Assembly (NCBI RefSeq): GCF_000372425.1 | Contig: NZ_AQVD01000005.1 | Location: forward strand, 35,889 to 99,888 | Origin: Streptococcus ferus DSM 20646 | Lineage (GTDB): Bacteria; Bacillota; Bacilli; Lactobacillales; Streptococcaceae | Reading direction: 5' to 3' | DNA: 64,000 nt | In this document: one piece after another, positions 31,306 through 42,283 of the stretch | Layout: each line of letters opens with the position of its first letter | Numbering within the stretch: position 1 is the first letter of the stretch | Made by a program: the position numbers and the translations under genes | The notes under the pieces: generated by a model | What the model was told of the DNA's origin: nothing | The model's database searches: none | The model's input: the letters and a program-made list of their open reading frames with translations, nothing else

Positions 31306-31485
31306 AGTAACTTAATTTTAACGCCATCAATCAAAATATAAGAAATTTCTTCTTGATTAAATACTTTGATTGATTTGAGCTGTTAGTCTTTCTTAACTAG
31401 TGTCTATAACATGCTCGTCACTTTCGACAAAGTTACATTCGGACATTCTGTTATACCATTTTGTGTACTGCGTTCTTAATTTCTG

Positions 31486-31526
31486 AAATCAGTAGTAAGT
31501 CATGACCACTTACTACTGATTTTTGA
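31486..31526 (+). terminator. Strong orphan terminator hairpin
   Basis: AAATCAGTAGTAAGT and its exact complement form a 15-bp stem with loop CATGACC, then a T-rich tail. No intact gene precedes it. Confidence 0.65.
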
Positions 31527-31529
31527 TTT

Positions 31530-33170
31530 TCGTTTCGATTAATTTTAATTATTTCATTCACTTATCTATCCTTTCTAATTTGATATAATCATCTCGAAAG
31601 AAGGGGATTACTACCCCAGACATTAAAATGATATTTATCGATGGTTCAATCGTAGTCTTCCAGGAAGACCGAAACTTTCAAACTGTCACAAAGTCAAATC
31701 TTTACACTTTGGTCGCGCACTTAAGAAGGACTTGTGCCAACTCTCACTGGAATGCTACTCCATAGAATTTTCTTCCTTGATGTCAAAAATCCAACGATTG
31801 TCTACGCTACGCATTCTGCGATTAAGTTAGAAAACTTATAATTTTATCTTACCATCTAAAACACGCTTTGCAATCATATCGGATGGCTTTTTTACTGATT
31901 GATCGATAGTAGACGTACATGCATACTTATTAACTAACTGCATAACCTCGTATAAGTTCTCGGAAATGCAATACCCCAAGTCGCTTTTTCGTCAATCAGT
32001 TATCAGCTCTATATCCAAACTCTTTCATATATTTCCTTTCTTTAAAACTGTTCACATAGTTTAATTGTTTTGAAGTAAATCGTATTTTTGGCTGAAAACA
32101 TAAATTTAGGATTAATTTGATATAAAACAGATAGTTTAAATAATAAATGCCTTGGAATTCTAGAGCTATTATGCTCATATTTCAAAAGTGTTTGTTGATG
32201 CGCTTCTACCTTTTTTCACTGTTTTTTAGGTGTCAGATCATAATTCGTACGCAGTATTTTTAACATTATTTGCGTCACTCTCTCACCTCACTTTTTATTT
32301 TACAGTACTAAAATCGTCTATATAGAATTATCAAGGGACATTTCTACATACTATTAAGAGCCCCAGCCTATGATAAGGGGTAAAATAATTATTGGAGAAT
32401 ATAGATGAATAAATAGACTGCAAAAGAATTTAAGATGAAAGATATCCAAACTTCCCAGATCAAATCCTAACTTGATAGGGTTCTTGTCTACTAAAGGAAA
32501 ATAAATAATTTTAATCTTTTTACGACGCTGAGATAAATTCTTATTTCGAAATTTTTCTTTAAAATAACGATATTATTCATTTTTATTCTTGGCATGTTGC
32601 TCGTATCACCTACCAAAAAACAAATATAAAATCAATGACTTATCTTCCTGTTCTCCACTTTAGGGCGCTCATGACACCTTTTGATATAATATGTCTGCCA
32701 AAATAAAAAACAGGGCAGCATTCCGGTCCAGAGTTCAATATCATAGTCCCACAAATGCATATCTTACTTGCTCGTACAAGTCCTCTTTACTTCTAATTCA
32801 ATTGGTAAAATGATAGCCACCGTCAATAATTTTATGTAAAAACAGCATAAGGAATAACAAAACACCTGACTGTATCATAAACAATCATTCCATATTGTTT
32901 TCCTCAACAAATAATGATATACTATAGGCAAGGGTTTGGTTTTATTCCATTCTCTTACTTCCTTTAAAACGCTTTGTGTTCAAACATTTGTTTGTGACAG
33001 AGCTAAGTTTCTATAACAAAGCCTAGTATGATAAAAGGAAATCACCGCCTACTCTATCTGCTAGGCTTATTTTGGAAGCATTGAAGTATCATAGCTCTAA
33101 AATCTTAATTCCTTAAGTTTGATTATAATATAGTACGATTTAAAATAGTATTATCATAGTAAGGAAGGAG
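31530..33170. other. Decayed AT-rich segment without genes
   Basis: All frames are short and interrupted, and no family could be recognised. It appears to be degenerate mobile DNA. Confidence 0.55.
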
Positions 33171-33174
33171 GTTT

Positions 33175-33410
33175 ATGACTAGAGGAAGAGGAAAATTAAC
33201 TCTACAAGACAAAAAACTATGCAACAATTTTCCAATAATCTTAACAGAAATTTATTCGAAAGAAATTGAGCTAAATTATCTCGTGAAACCGAAATCCCTG
33301 AAAGTATACTAACAGATTATGTAAAAAGGACTTCACTTCCTATCCTAGGAAATGTTCAAAAAATAGCTAACCGTTTCAATTCTATTTTTAGCAAATGGTT
33401 AACTTTTTAG
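33175..33410 (+). pseudogene. Remnant of an XRE-type helix-turn-helix gene
   Basis: A ribosome binding site (GGAAGGAGG) and ATG open a frame that frameshifts almost at once. Fragments read like a helix-turn-helix (SRETEIPESILTDYVKRTSLPILGNVQKIANRF). It is not functional. Confidence 0.45.
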
Positions 33411-33673
33411 AGAAATAATAACCTTGTTATGAAAAAAACAAGGTTTGTCATTGGCTCACAATAGATTTAGAAAAAAATTCGATTCATTTATCGGGCATCA
33501 GATAAAATGGACATTCAAAAAAGTTAAGTCTTTAGAAGGTATGCTTCCCCTATATTCTAAGAGGGTTATGCCTTTTAATTTCTCTTGTGGTCTACGGTAA
33601 ATCAACGAATCGGTTACACTAAACTAGACAGAATTTATAAAGTGTTCTACACTAAAGAAAATAGGAGGAAGCT

Positions 33674-34500
33674 ATGTATAGAAAAATTCGCCGTCACTTC
33701 AGTGATGACTTTAATAAACAAATCGTTGATCTTCATAATGTAGGAAGAAAGCGTAATTAACTCATCAAAGAATATGATTTAACACCTCTAGCCTTCGACA
33801 AGTGGGTTAAACAAGCACAAGAAACGACCGATTCAGTCAAATCTGTTAATAATCTAACTGATGAGCAATGTGAGTTGATTGAACTCAGAAAACGAAATAA
33901 ATAAAGAGCTAGAGATGCAGGTGATATCCTAAAGCATTGACGGTGATTATGGCACAAAAAGGAAAGTAATCGCTGTTAATAAGGACAAATAAAGCATTTC
34001 AGCCATGTGTCGTCAGCTGACTATTCTCCCCGTTCTAGCTATTATTGCAAAACTATAGAGTCTGTATCTAAAGCAAAACCTGAAGAAATGATTAAGTTTA
34101 TTTTTCTTCACAGCAAGTCCAGATACGCTAGGAAAATGTTGTCGGATTCGTCGCATCATAAAAAGGTCGCACTTAGTTTCCGTTTACCAACAAGCGACTT
34201 TCAAACCGCATTCTAAAGGGAAGAATGAAGCAACAAATCCCAATTTTTTTAGATACCGAATTCAACCAAGAAAAACCTCTTGAAACCCATGTAATAGACT
34301 TGACTTATATTCTTGTTGGTAACCGTTGGTCTTATGTTTGCTTGATAATTGACCTCTTTAATCGCAAAATTATTGGTGTATCTGTTGGTTGGTATAAGAC
34401 CTCTAACTTAGTCAAAGAGGCTATTCAAAGCACCCTAACGCTCTTACCAAAGTCAAGATTTTCCATTCTGATCGTGGTAAGGATATCAATCGCTTAACAA
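33674..34500 (+). pseudogene. IS3-family transposase remnant (orfA + orfB)
   Basis: orfA begins MYRKIRRHFSDDFNKQIVDLHNVGRKRN, then hits a stop; its continuation LIKEYDLTPLAFDKWVKQAQ is a typical IS3 helix-turn-helix and leucine zipper. orfB keeps part of the integrase core, THVIDLTYILVGNRWSYVCLIIDLFNRKIIGVSV, with frameshifts. The catalytic triad is incomplete. Confidence 0.85.
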
Positions 34501-35757
34501 AACACTTTATAAAACAGGATGCATTATCGTAATGTAGAATTTAATTGAATCCTAGGAATCATTAAGGACCAGATCTATATTGTTAAAAACTAACTTGTTA
34601 TCATTCTATTCTAGTATATATAAGCTAGAATAGAATAATCATAATAATCTGCTATGACACTCAGGAACATCCTTCTTTGTTTGCGGTAAACATAGCTGAC
34701 ACCTGTTGTCAGTTTTGGGAGTGGAAGTTCTGCTGTAAAGTTTCAAGCAAGAACGTTGTGGTGGATATGTCTTGTTTTTTCATTTATCTCTCGTTGTGTG
34801 TAAGAGTGATACCGCTCCTAACGAATTGGAGATCGGTAACCAAGAATACGCATATAACGCAAGATTATTTTAGGTTTACGAAAAAGCTGATACGTCATGA
34901 AATGACACTCTTTCTGAGTGTCAAGGAAGATAGCTGTAATCTTTTGGCTAGGTTCGTATCAAACAACTTATAGTCGGGCCTTCCCTGTCTCAACCAAAGG
35001 GGGTAGTAAGACGACCTAAAAAAGTTAAAATAGACGGCACATAAAGAGAATACAGAGGAGCAATCTTTCAATTCGATCAACAACTTAATAGAGATGGCCT
35101 CGTAAATTTTATGTGAGGAAAGTAGGGTTTTATCCATATTTCCTGGTCCAAATAAACACTTGACTATTGATTTCAACTCATATTTTTTGACAATAGATGG
35201 CATCCCCCGCTATTCCCACTGAGGTAGTCCTGGACTAACTGCAGTTTAAACTCTACTGAATACTTGGTGAACTTACTTCCTTTTTCCTACCGTGATCCCT
35301 TACTAAGTACACGATTTTAGGACGTGAACAAGCCACGCACCAATATTTTTGTCAATATTTGTCAACATTTTGGTTTACAGTAGTGCTCAATTTTGAACTT
35401 AACTAAAAGGGAATTTCTCTTACCACTTTTGTTTCAATATTTCACTATTTCTATATTAAGAATTTGTAGTATTCATATCCTCACAAATGCAACTATAGCA
35501 TGCTTACCGCTTCTTTAGAACTTGAAAAACTTGATATATTTTTGATATTGAGTACCTATTTCCACTATTTTCCATTTTGGAAAATACTAAAAATTACTAA
35601 ATTCAAATCTGTATAGAATTTACACCAACATTTACCAACAATACACTGATATTTTCTAGTATTCTGCGCGTGGTTTCAAATTTGCCTTCATTATGTAATA
35701 TCCTAGTATTTTATTGCTCATCTTAATAAGTTATCCAAATGATCAAAAGGAGGAAAG
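34501..35757. other. Non-coding, decayed segment
   Basis: No supported gene. 34654-34674 contains a CTATGACACTCAGGAACAT motif that recurs with two changes at about 39060-39078, pointing to two relics of one element. Confidence 0.5.
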
Positions 35758-36660
35758 ATGAATCAAAAATATATTGAAATAAAGTCATTGATTGTGTCAT
35801 CTATCATGAATTTCATTATTGGTATAGCTGGTGTAGTTGTCTATATCATCACCGACCTTAATTTTTTACTGCTTGATAGTGCAATATCTCTTATTGCTTT
35901 TATCTCCTCTCTGGTTGCTTACTATATCTCAAAAAACAGCCATAAGAAAACGGAAGTATTTCCGAAGGGATTATACTTCTTGGAACCTATGTATGCCCTA
36001 TTCCGCTCTCTCGTCACTGTTGGAGTATTGTTAATAACCCTACTTGAAACAAGTGCCAGTGCCTTTGCCTATCTTGTAAACGGAGAAGGATACCCTATTG
36101 AAACAGGTATTGTACTTCCCTACTCCTTTGTTATGGTATTTCTATGCTACGGCCTTTATTTTTATAATCATACTATGAATAAAAAGATAGGGAATATGAG
36201 TATCATTATTGAGGCGGAAAGTAAGGGGAATTTTATTGACGGAACTATTTCACTAGGCATCGCAATAGCTATGACTGCTTTATATGTTGTTGATATCAAT
36301 GGTCCACTAGGTTTCTTACATTACACAGGAGATTTTTTCATAACTGTTATCCTTGTTGCTTTCTCTATCTCCGAACCTATTAAGAGTCTTATTGCTTCAT
36401 TCCACGAGTTAAATCACTCAGTTATTCAAGATGAGGAGTTGGAAACTATGATTATCAATGTCATAGAGAATAGGCTACCGAATCATCACGAAGATTTTGA
36501 TATTCATATTTTGAAACAAGGCACACATATCAGAATACATTTGATGATAACTCGTAATACACAGTTATTTTCTATAGAGGAATTAGTTAGCTTAAAAAGG
36601 GAACTTATAGAGAGGCTTGCAGAAGAGTTCGCTAGTCTTGACTTATCTTTTGTTATTTAG
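35758..36660 (+). CDS. Cation diffusion facilitator (CDF) family transporter
   Basis: A 300-residue intact protein with six hydrophobic segments. TM2 has the metal site FLLLDSAISL (where CDF proteins have HSxxD, here LDSAI), TM5 has the second Asp region GNFIDGTISL, and the C-terminal cytosolic domain (from about 210) has ENRLPNHHEDFDIHILKQGTHIRIHLMI. It would export divalent cations by proton antiport; the metal is not predictable. A strong AAAGGAGGAAAG precedes the ATG. It is intact inside decayed DNA. Confidence 0.85.
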   Translation: MNQKYIEIKSLIVSSIMNFIIGIAGVVVYIITDLNFLLLDSAISLIAFISSLVAYYISKNSHKKTEVFPKGLYFLEPMYALFRSLVTVGVLLITLLETSASAFAYLVNGEGYPIETGIVLPYSFVMVFLCYGLYFYNHTMNKKIGNMSIIIEAESKGNFIDGTISLGIAIAMTALYVVDINGPLGFLHYTGDFFITVILVAFSISEPIKSLIASFHELNHSVIQDEELETMIINVIENRLPNHHEDFDIHILKQGTHIRIHLMITRNTQLFSIEELVSLKRELIERLAEEFASLDLSFVI

Positions 36661-37189
36661 GAATATGTAAAAAATAGGCTGAAAGTCAAATAAAAAAAGA
36701 TAACCTTCTAGTGAGACGATTTTACCAGGTTTTAAGCCGCAGCAATAGCAAGTTATCAAGAATTGTCTGGACTATGATGGAATAGTTGTAAACATGCCAT
36801 CAAGCCAAACACTCAAGATAATATTAACAAGTTACTGGATTCCCAATACCTTGCCGGTATGATTATTTAGGGTCTGTAAGTACTATAATTCGATAAACTG
36901 ACTATGCAACTTATACAAGGTATGGTAAATAAACTTTATGACCTAATCAACAAAGAGGAAGATGAGTTCTATGTATTATGGTGAAATCCACACCCTCAAT
37001 AAGTGCGCATATTACAATATGGCGTAAACATAATGTAATTATTAGCATTATGAAGGTACTTAATCACTTTAAAAAATTAATTGACCAAAAACAACCTATT
37101 AAGGTACAGATCAGATTACCGTTACCATGCTGAATATCTGCTAACTCAGATAAATTCAAGAGGCTTGGAAGTTGGTTAGAAAGTATTGA
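36661..37189. other. Decayed segment with integrase-like scraps
   Basis: No intact reading frame. Part of the DNA leads into the relict integrase that follows. Confidence 0.4.
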
Positions 37190-37345
37190 AACGATTATAT
37201 TCTCTAACTTTACCCATGATTATCCAAGTCACGAAACTCATAGGACATATCTAAGAACTCGGTTTAAACAGGCTGGAATTCTTAACATTGACTTTCATGG
37301 TTTCCGTCACACTCACGCTAATCTACTGATTAACCCAAGAATGCT
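37190..37345 (+). pseudogene. Relict tyrosine integrase (C-terminal fragment)
   Basis: Translation gives SHETHRTYLRTRFKQAGILNIDFHGFRHTHANLLINP, with the HxxR-H box of tyrosine recombinases (HGFRHTHA). The upstream and downstream parts are frameshifted. It is not a copy of the intact integrase at 57.7 kb, so it records a different, older insertion. Confidence 0.75.
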
Positions 37346-37908
37346 TTCTAGGGAATTATAATACCGCTTAGGTCCATTGATTATTCTACCCTATCTATAA
37401 CTATGAATAATTTATAGCCACCCACCTCTACAAAAAATCCGTCAATTCTAAGAAACAGCACTAAAGCCTCTCTAGAGAGAGTAGACCCATAAATTGATAC
37501 TTTAAAATAAAGTAAAAAATCTATAAATACAGACTTTCAGTAAAGTAAATTTTAAAATTTAAATATTTTGTTATAAAAGGATTTCCTTCCTTACTTAGAT
37601 TGTCCCCTTATTATAGCCTTGATTTCAACTTAAAACTATTAATATTCTTCTTTAATTGCATATTTCAATTTTAAATCACAATCGGCTTTCTTTTTCTTTA
37701 GAAATAATTGATATGCGTATGGCTATTTAATCAGATAACTATCCAAAATGCGATTAATATCAATTTCAATGATAAAACTTCAATTCTAGATGTTATTTAC
37801 TATCGTAATCTCTTTAATTTAATCCCTTTAGTTCTATACCAGATCGGACTATATTTTAAACAGCTTTTTATATCTTACAGATTCTATCAAAAAGTTACAT
37901 ATTGCAGT
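37346..37908. other. AT-rich segment without recognisable genes
   Basis: A 70-codon frame at 37708 has no ribosome binding site or family resemblance. Nothing else was seen. Confidence 0.5.
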
Positions 37909-38529
37909 TTAACTATATAAGGATTTTATAATTTCTATTCGGGTAATTTTGTTGCCTTTCATACTGTCTATCCGTAGAGCAAGGTTATCAAAATAGATAC
38001 TCGAACCAATCGTCACAGATTTCTCTTCTTCTTTAAGATGACGGAGCATAAAGTCTCTTAGGTCCTCGTTTTTTTCACCTTTAAGATTAACACGGGCTAA
38101 AATATTGGCAATTTTAACCTTTTGACTAGCTCTGAGAATAATATTATTAGAGTCATCAAAACTCGTGAAAAGGTATTTCCGTGTTGCAAAGAGGATAGCG
38201 ATAGCTGCCACGCTGAGAAGTGAATCCAGACTGCTACTATGGTCAACAACAACGTGCCTTGCGATAGCAAACAGGAGTACTTCAATAATGGTTCCTGAAG
38301 TATGCTTACTCAGCATCTTAATCAGCTCAACCCCAATAGCTATGTTCATAGCCTGGTTTAGGAAATTTTGCAGGTAAGCGTTAATTCTAATGTCTCCACC
38401 AAAAATAGTGACAATCTCTGTTGCCAATATCCCTGTTAATAAGACAAGCATAATAACCAAAATGACGGATACCAATATTTCAACATAAAAAGACAGTTCA
38501 TAAAGAATGGTTTGTAAAAACTTACGCAT
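37909..38529 (-). CDS. PsiE-like membrane protein with C-terminal regulatory domain
   Basis: About 206 residues. Four hydrophobic helices in the first ~130 residues resemble phosphate-starvation-inducible PsiE (NQAMNIAIGVELIKML, EVLLFAIARHVVV). The remaining ~75 residues (KVKIANILARVNLKGEKNEDLRDFMLRHL...) resemble the transporter-associated/TrkA-C type. The start at 38529 (MRKFLQTILYEL) follows AGAAGGAAATAGT. The role is unknown. It is intact within decayed flanks. Confidence 0.7.
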   Translation of the reverse strand: MRKFLQTILYELSFYVEILVSVILVIMLVLLTGILATEIVTIFGGDIRINAYLQNFLNQAMNIAIGVELIKMLSKHTSGTIIEVLLFAIARHVVVDHSSSLDSLLSVAAIAILFATRKYLFTSFDDSNNIILRASQKVKIANILARVNLKGEKNEDLRDFMLRHLKEEEKSVTIGSSIYFDNLALRIDSMKGNKITRIEIIKSLYS

Positions 38530-39487
38530 ACTATTTCCTTCTATCACAATATTTCTAATGAATATTCTACCAGCCTGTCTATAATTACAGCACTATTTTA
38601 ACGAGGACAAATCTAACTTTTTAAATTTAATTCAAAATACTGAAACTACTCTCGACAACTGCGTAAACACAATAGACTACGTCATTTTCCTACGTTCTCA
38701 TTATATCATAATGATAAGAGAAAAAACAGTCTTCAGGATTTAGGACCGTCAAAGAAAAAAATAAAAGAGAGACCCTTGTCAAGCACCACTTAAAATAGAT
38801 AGACATTTACAAGGTATGATTCTCTATATTCTAAAGGAGTCGCATCTCTTAATTTTTCTAGTAGTTTGTGATAATAATTATACCAATTATGTATTTCCTA
38901 ATTTGACGGATGATCGTTTTCTTATCTTTAGGTGTGAATGATGAATGCAGATTTTGGTTAAAATCAGCATTCATCAAATATAAGGTCTACATTTTCAAAA
39001 ACAAACTGATTATTGTTATAATCTGACAAAGTATATATAGAATAGAAATGTCATAGTAATCTTTTATGACACTTAGGAACATTCTCCCTTTTCGTTTGTC
39101 TTTCGTTAAGTGCAGGATTGATCTTACGAATATAAGAATGATAATAAAAAATAAACATGTAACGAAAGACAGTCTTAGAGTTGAAAATCTGATACTGTTT
39201 TCTCAGCTGATAGTAGAGGAATCGATAATCATTCTGAGTATCATGATAAGCCATCACTATTCATATAATTTTAACTTTGGCATAGATGTTCCGTGAGACA
39301 CTACGTTTTTATCCATCTGATCAACTCTTTTTCATTGAGACCTCTAAGAAATTATGATATTCTCTGCATTAAGCGGACAAATTAGCTATTGTTCAGGTGG
39401 TAAAGTAATTTTATATACAACAAGTTATCCATCTTTATCCACAAAAAGAAGCCTCAAAATTAAAACTTCTATATTTAAAATTCACCC
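38530..39487. other. Decayed segment with IS relics
   Basis: 38805-38890 resembles 33535-33600 (the tail of an IS3-type orfB) by eye. 39057-39080 resembles 34654-34674. No functional gene was seen. Confidence 0.5.
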
Positions 39488-40159
39488 TTAAAAGAATTTT
39501 AATTGAATATGTGATAGCAAATTGATGGCCATATGGACTACAACTGGTACTTTAATTGATTTAGTGTATAGATAGGCTAGTCCAAGAACCATAGCCGGCA
39601 CCCCATAGTACCAATACCCCGTCCAATCAACGGTGGGATGCGCAATTACAAAGAGAATAGTGGAGATAACTAGACCTATAATCGGACAATCTGTGAAAAC
39701 ATATTTCAAAAGTAATCCCCTAAAGAGTACTTCTTCAAATATCGGTCCAGAAATTACAGCTATGATAAACTCAATGAAAAATGTAGCTATCCGTTCATCA
39801 TATGATAAGGGACCTATTGGTGGCGACGGCATAATATATCGAAAAGTAGAATCGCTTACCAGAATAGAAACAAAAGCAATAAATCCGATAACAATAAGGG
39901 TTTTCAGCCCCTTTTGAAGAATTTTATCGGATAGCTCAAATCCACGTCTCCTCATAACATATAATAATAACAACAGAGTAGAGACATCAATGCTCGTTAT
40001 CAATAAATCACTAGCATATGATAGCGAAAGCCGTGTTATAATTGGACTTGACGGCAGATTTTGAATCAAGAAAAAGTTTAGAGCATAAAAACTCACAAAC
40101 AAGCAACTGGCTTCCATCGGTCTTTTCTTATTGCTCCAATAAAAAAGTGAAATATGCAT
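39488..40159 (-). CDS. CPBP-family intramembrane metalloprotease
   Basis: A 223-residue membrane protein with about six helices. The CAAX protease/bacteriocin-processing motifs are present: ISGPIFEEVLFRGLLLKYV (motif 1, EExxxR), then VISTILFVIAHPT (motif with His) and VVVHMAINLL (third motif). In Gram-positive bacteria such proteins often accompany bacteriocin genes as maturation or immunity factors, which fits the exporter pseudogene in the same unit. It starts at MHISLFYWSNKKRP. Confidence 0.85.
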   Translation of the reverse strand: MHISLFYWSNKKRPMEASCLFVSFYALNFFLIQNLPSSPIITRLSLSYASDLLITSIDVSTLLLLLYVMRRRGFELSDKILQKGLKTLIVIGFIAFVSILVSDSTFRYIMPSPPIGPLSYDERIATFFIEFIIAVISGPIFEEVLFRGLLLKYVFTDCPIIGLVISTILFVIAHPTVDWTGYWYYGVPAMVLGLAYLYTKSIKVPVVVHMAINLLSHIQLKFF

Positions 40160-41289
40160 AATATTCTATATTCTCCTAAAATAATCCTTACTGATTTCCC
40201 TCACCTATTCATTGAGGAAAAAATCTCGAAGAAAGCACTTCCTTCACATAGAGTCTATCGGATAATACTTAAAACTCCCTTAACTGAGTATTAGTTCAAG
40301 GAGCAGCTACTAAAAAAATAATACGTTATAGACGATATTAGTAATTTACCTTTTTTTGAAAAAAACGTCAACATCTTCAACACATCCTTCCAAATAAAAG
40401 AAGTCTCAAGATTAAGACTCTTTGACATTATTGAAGAATATTTCTTCTGACAAAATAGTAACCTTACATAGGTTGCATTGGGAAGAGGGGTTTCTCCAGA
40501 TGTTACTGTCGAATTACTAATACCAGAGAACTATTCACCTAAATACTCAGTAAAAGATAGCTTAAAATCTATGACCCCGCCACTACTTGATTTAACATCA
40601 CTTGAACTACTCCCAAAACTATCAAATTCTGCTGAAGTATTTGGAACAGAGGAAAGTATTTAATACTACGATCTTTTACGATATATTACATCGTTATATC
40701 AAGCTTACTCTTTCTAATCAATATGCTCAGCGATATCTTCTGCAACACCCTTGACTTTACCAAGATTTCTTATCGACAAAATTAACGGAATTTACGTTAA
40801 AGCCATTAAGACCCATAGTTGCATGACCAACGCCTGCCGCAAAAGGTTGCTCAGATACCATAACAGATCCTTTTTTATCTTCTGAAGTAGTCATCTAATT
40901 TGAAGTCAATCCCAACCATGTCTCAAGTCATCGTCGAAGACTTCCTCAGATCCTAAACCGATTAAAGACTCGGTAATGTTCTAAACTATGACTGTATTCC
41001 AAGCATCTATTTCACACCTCTGGATGACTTCCATTAGCTCTGTCAATTAACACTATAACAACCGCATTGACACCACAATCACATTTATACCTATCCTTAT
41101 AGGATAATTGATAGTGCTTCGCTTCTAGAACTATTCAAAAATATAAATAGCTATTCTCAAAATAGTTACCAGATAGTTCATCAAGATAAAAACCATAAAG
41201 CTAAATCTAGTTCCATAAACACAAAGAGACGATAGTATTTGAGGTGAAGAAAAAGTTTTATTTTTTAGGCACTGCACCCTCATAATGAG
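40160..41289. other. Decayed segment
   Basis: A 61-codon frame (40478-40663) and a minus-strand frame near 40750-40895 starting MTTSEDKKGSVMVSEQPF both end abruptly; neither could be assigned. Probably relics. Confidence 0.4.
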
Positions 41290-42080
41290 ACAGCAGAAAA
41301 ACACTTTTTAGGCGACCGGTTTTCTGTATTGAACAGGAAACTTGTCATTTAATTTCTGTTGAATTCTATTTTCATTATAAAATGTGATGTAGATTTGACA
41401 ATATCTATTATGCTATCTTTAGTTAAGTTTCTCCAGTTATGGAGTTAGAAGGTGCCAGACTTTAGGACAGAATGAAACCATTCGATAGAAGCATTATCCG
41501 CTGGTGTTCTCTTTCGGGACATGGAGCGGATGATGCCTTTTTCTGCGCAAACCTGATAATAAGCTTTTGAAGTATAAACAGAGCCTTGGTTACTGTGCAA
41601 GAGCGCTCCTTGAGGTAGTTCCAGTTGATGAAGCGTGTCCAGTACAAAATCCGTATCCTGGCAATCTGAAATGGTGTAAGTGTAAGCTACAATTTCACGA
41701 CTATAGAGGTCCATGATAGAGGACAAGTAGAGGTTACAGTTCTCAAAGTAGAGGGGTAGATAATGTCTGTAACAAGCTTCCCCAGTGGCTTTCCTACTTG
41801 AAAATCACGGTCTAGCTTATTCTCCGTCACATAGTAAGCCTTACCAAAATGTTACACCTTCTTAGGACAAGTGCGACTGAGTCAGCCATTCTCCTTCATA
41901 ATGCGATAAACCTTCTTATCAATTGACGATTAGGCCATGAATTTTTTTGAGCAGTCGGATGATGATACGATAACCGTAGATAAACTGATTTTTCATACAG
42001 AGCTTCTCAATTTTCTCCACAACATCGTTTCTTTTCTTAGGCTTCTCGCCTTCCGCTTTCCGACGGTAGTTCGAGTTTAA
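41290..42080 (-). pseudogene. IS3-family transposase orfB remnant
   Basis: The 41445-41726 frame contains the DDE core: IMDLYSREIVAYTYTISDCQDTDFVLDTL, LLHSNQGSVYTSKAY (Asn in the usual HSDQG position) and TPADNASIEWFHSVLKSG (DN..E). Upstream and downstream parts are frameshifted (for example LNDKFPVQY at the 3' end near 41330). Inactive. Confidence 0.88.
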
Positions 42081-42195
42081 CTAGAACAACGGGTAGACTA
42101 TATATTTTTACACCAATCACAATATAAAAATATTCCTTGATATCTAGAACATGTTATATCCAATGTAAACATATAACTCTAGAGAATAATATAAA

Positions 42196-42229
42196 AACAG
42201 CATGTGATATTTATTTCACGTGCTGTTTA
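42196..42229 (-). terminator. Terminator of har-like gene
   Basis: AACAGCACGTGA/TCACATGCTGTT stem with an internal wobble and a 7-nt loop, followed by a T run on the minus strand. Confidence 0.75.
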
Positions 42230-42283
42230 TCTGACATCAAAAGTTTTTTTGTGATATCATCACCAGAGTGTTCAGATTATTGT

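Noticed and set aside
40478..40663. 61-codon frame (MGRGVSPDVTVELL...), possibly a peptidase or bacteriocin fragment
   Set aside because: No ribosome binding site and no reliable family match; left as decayed DNA.
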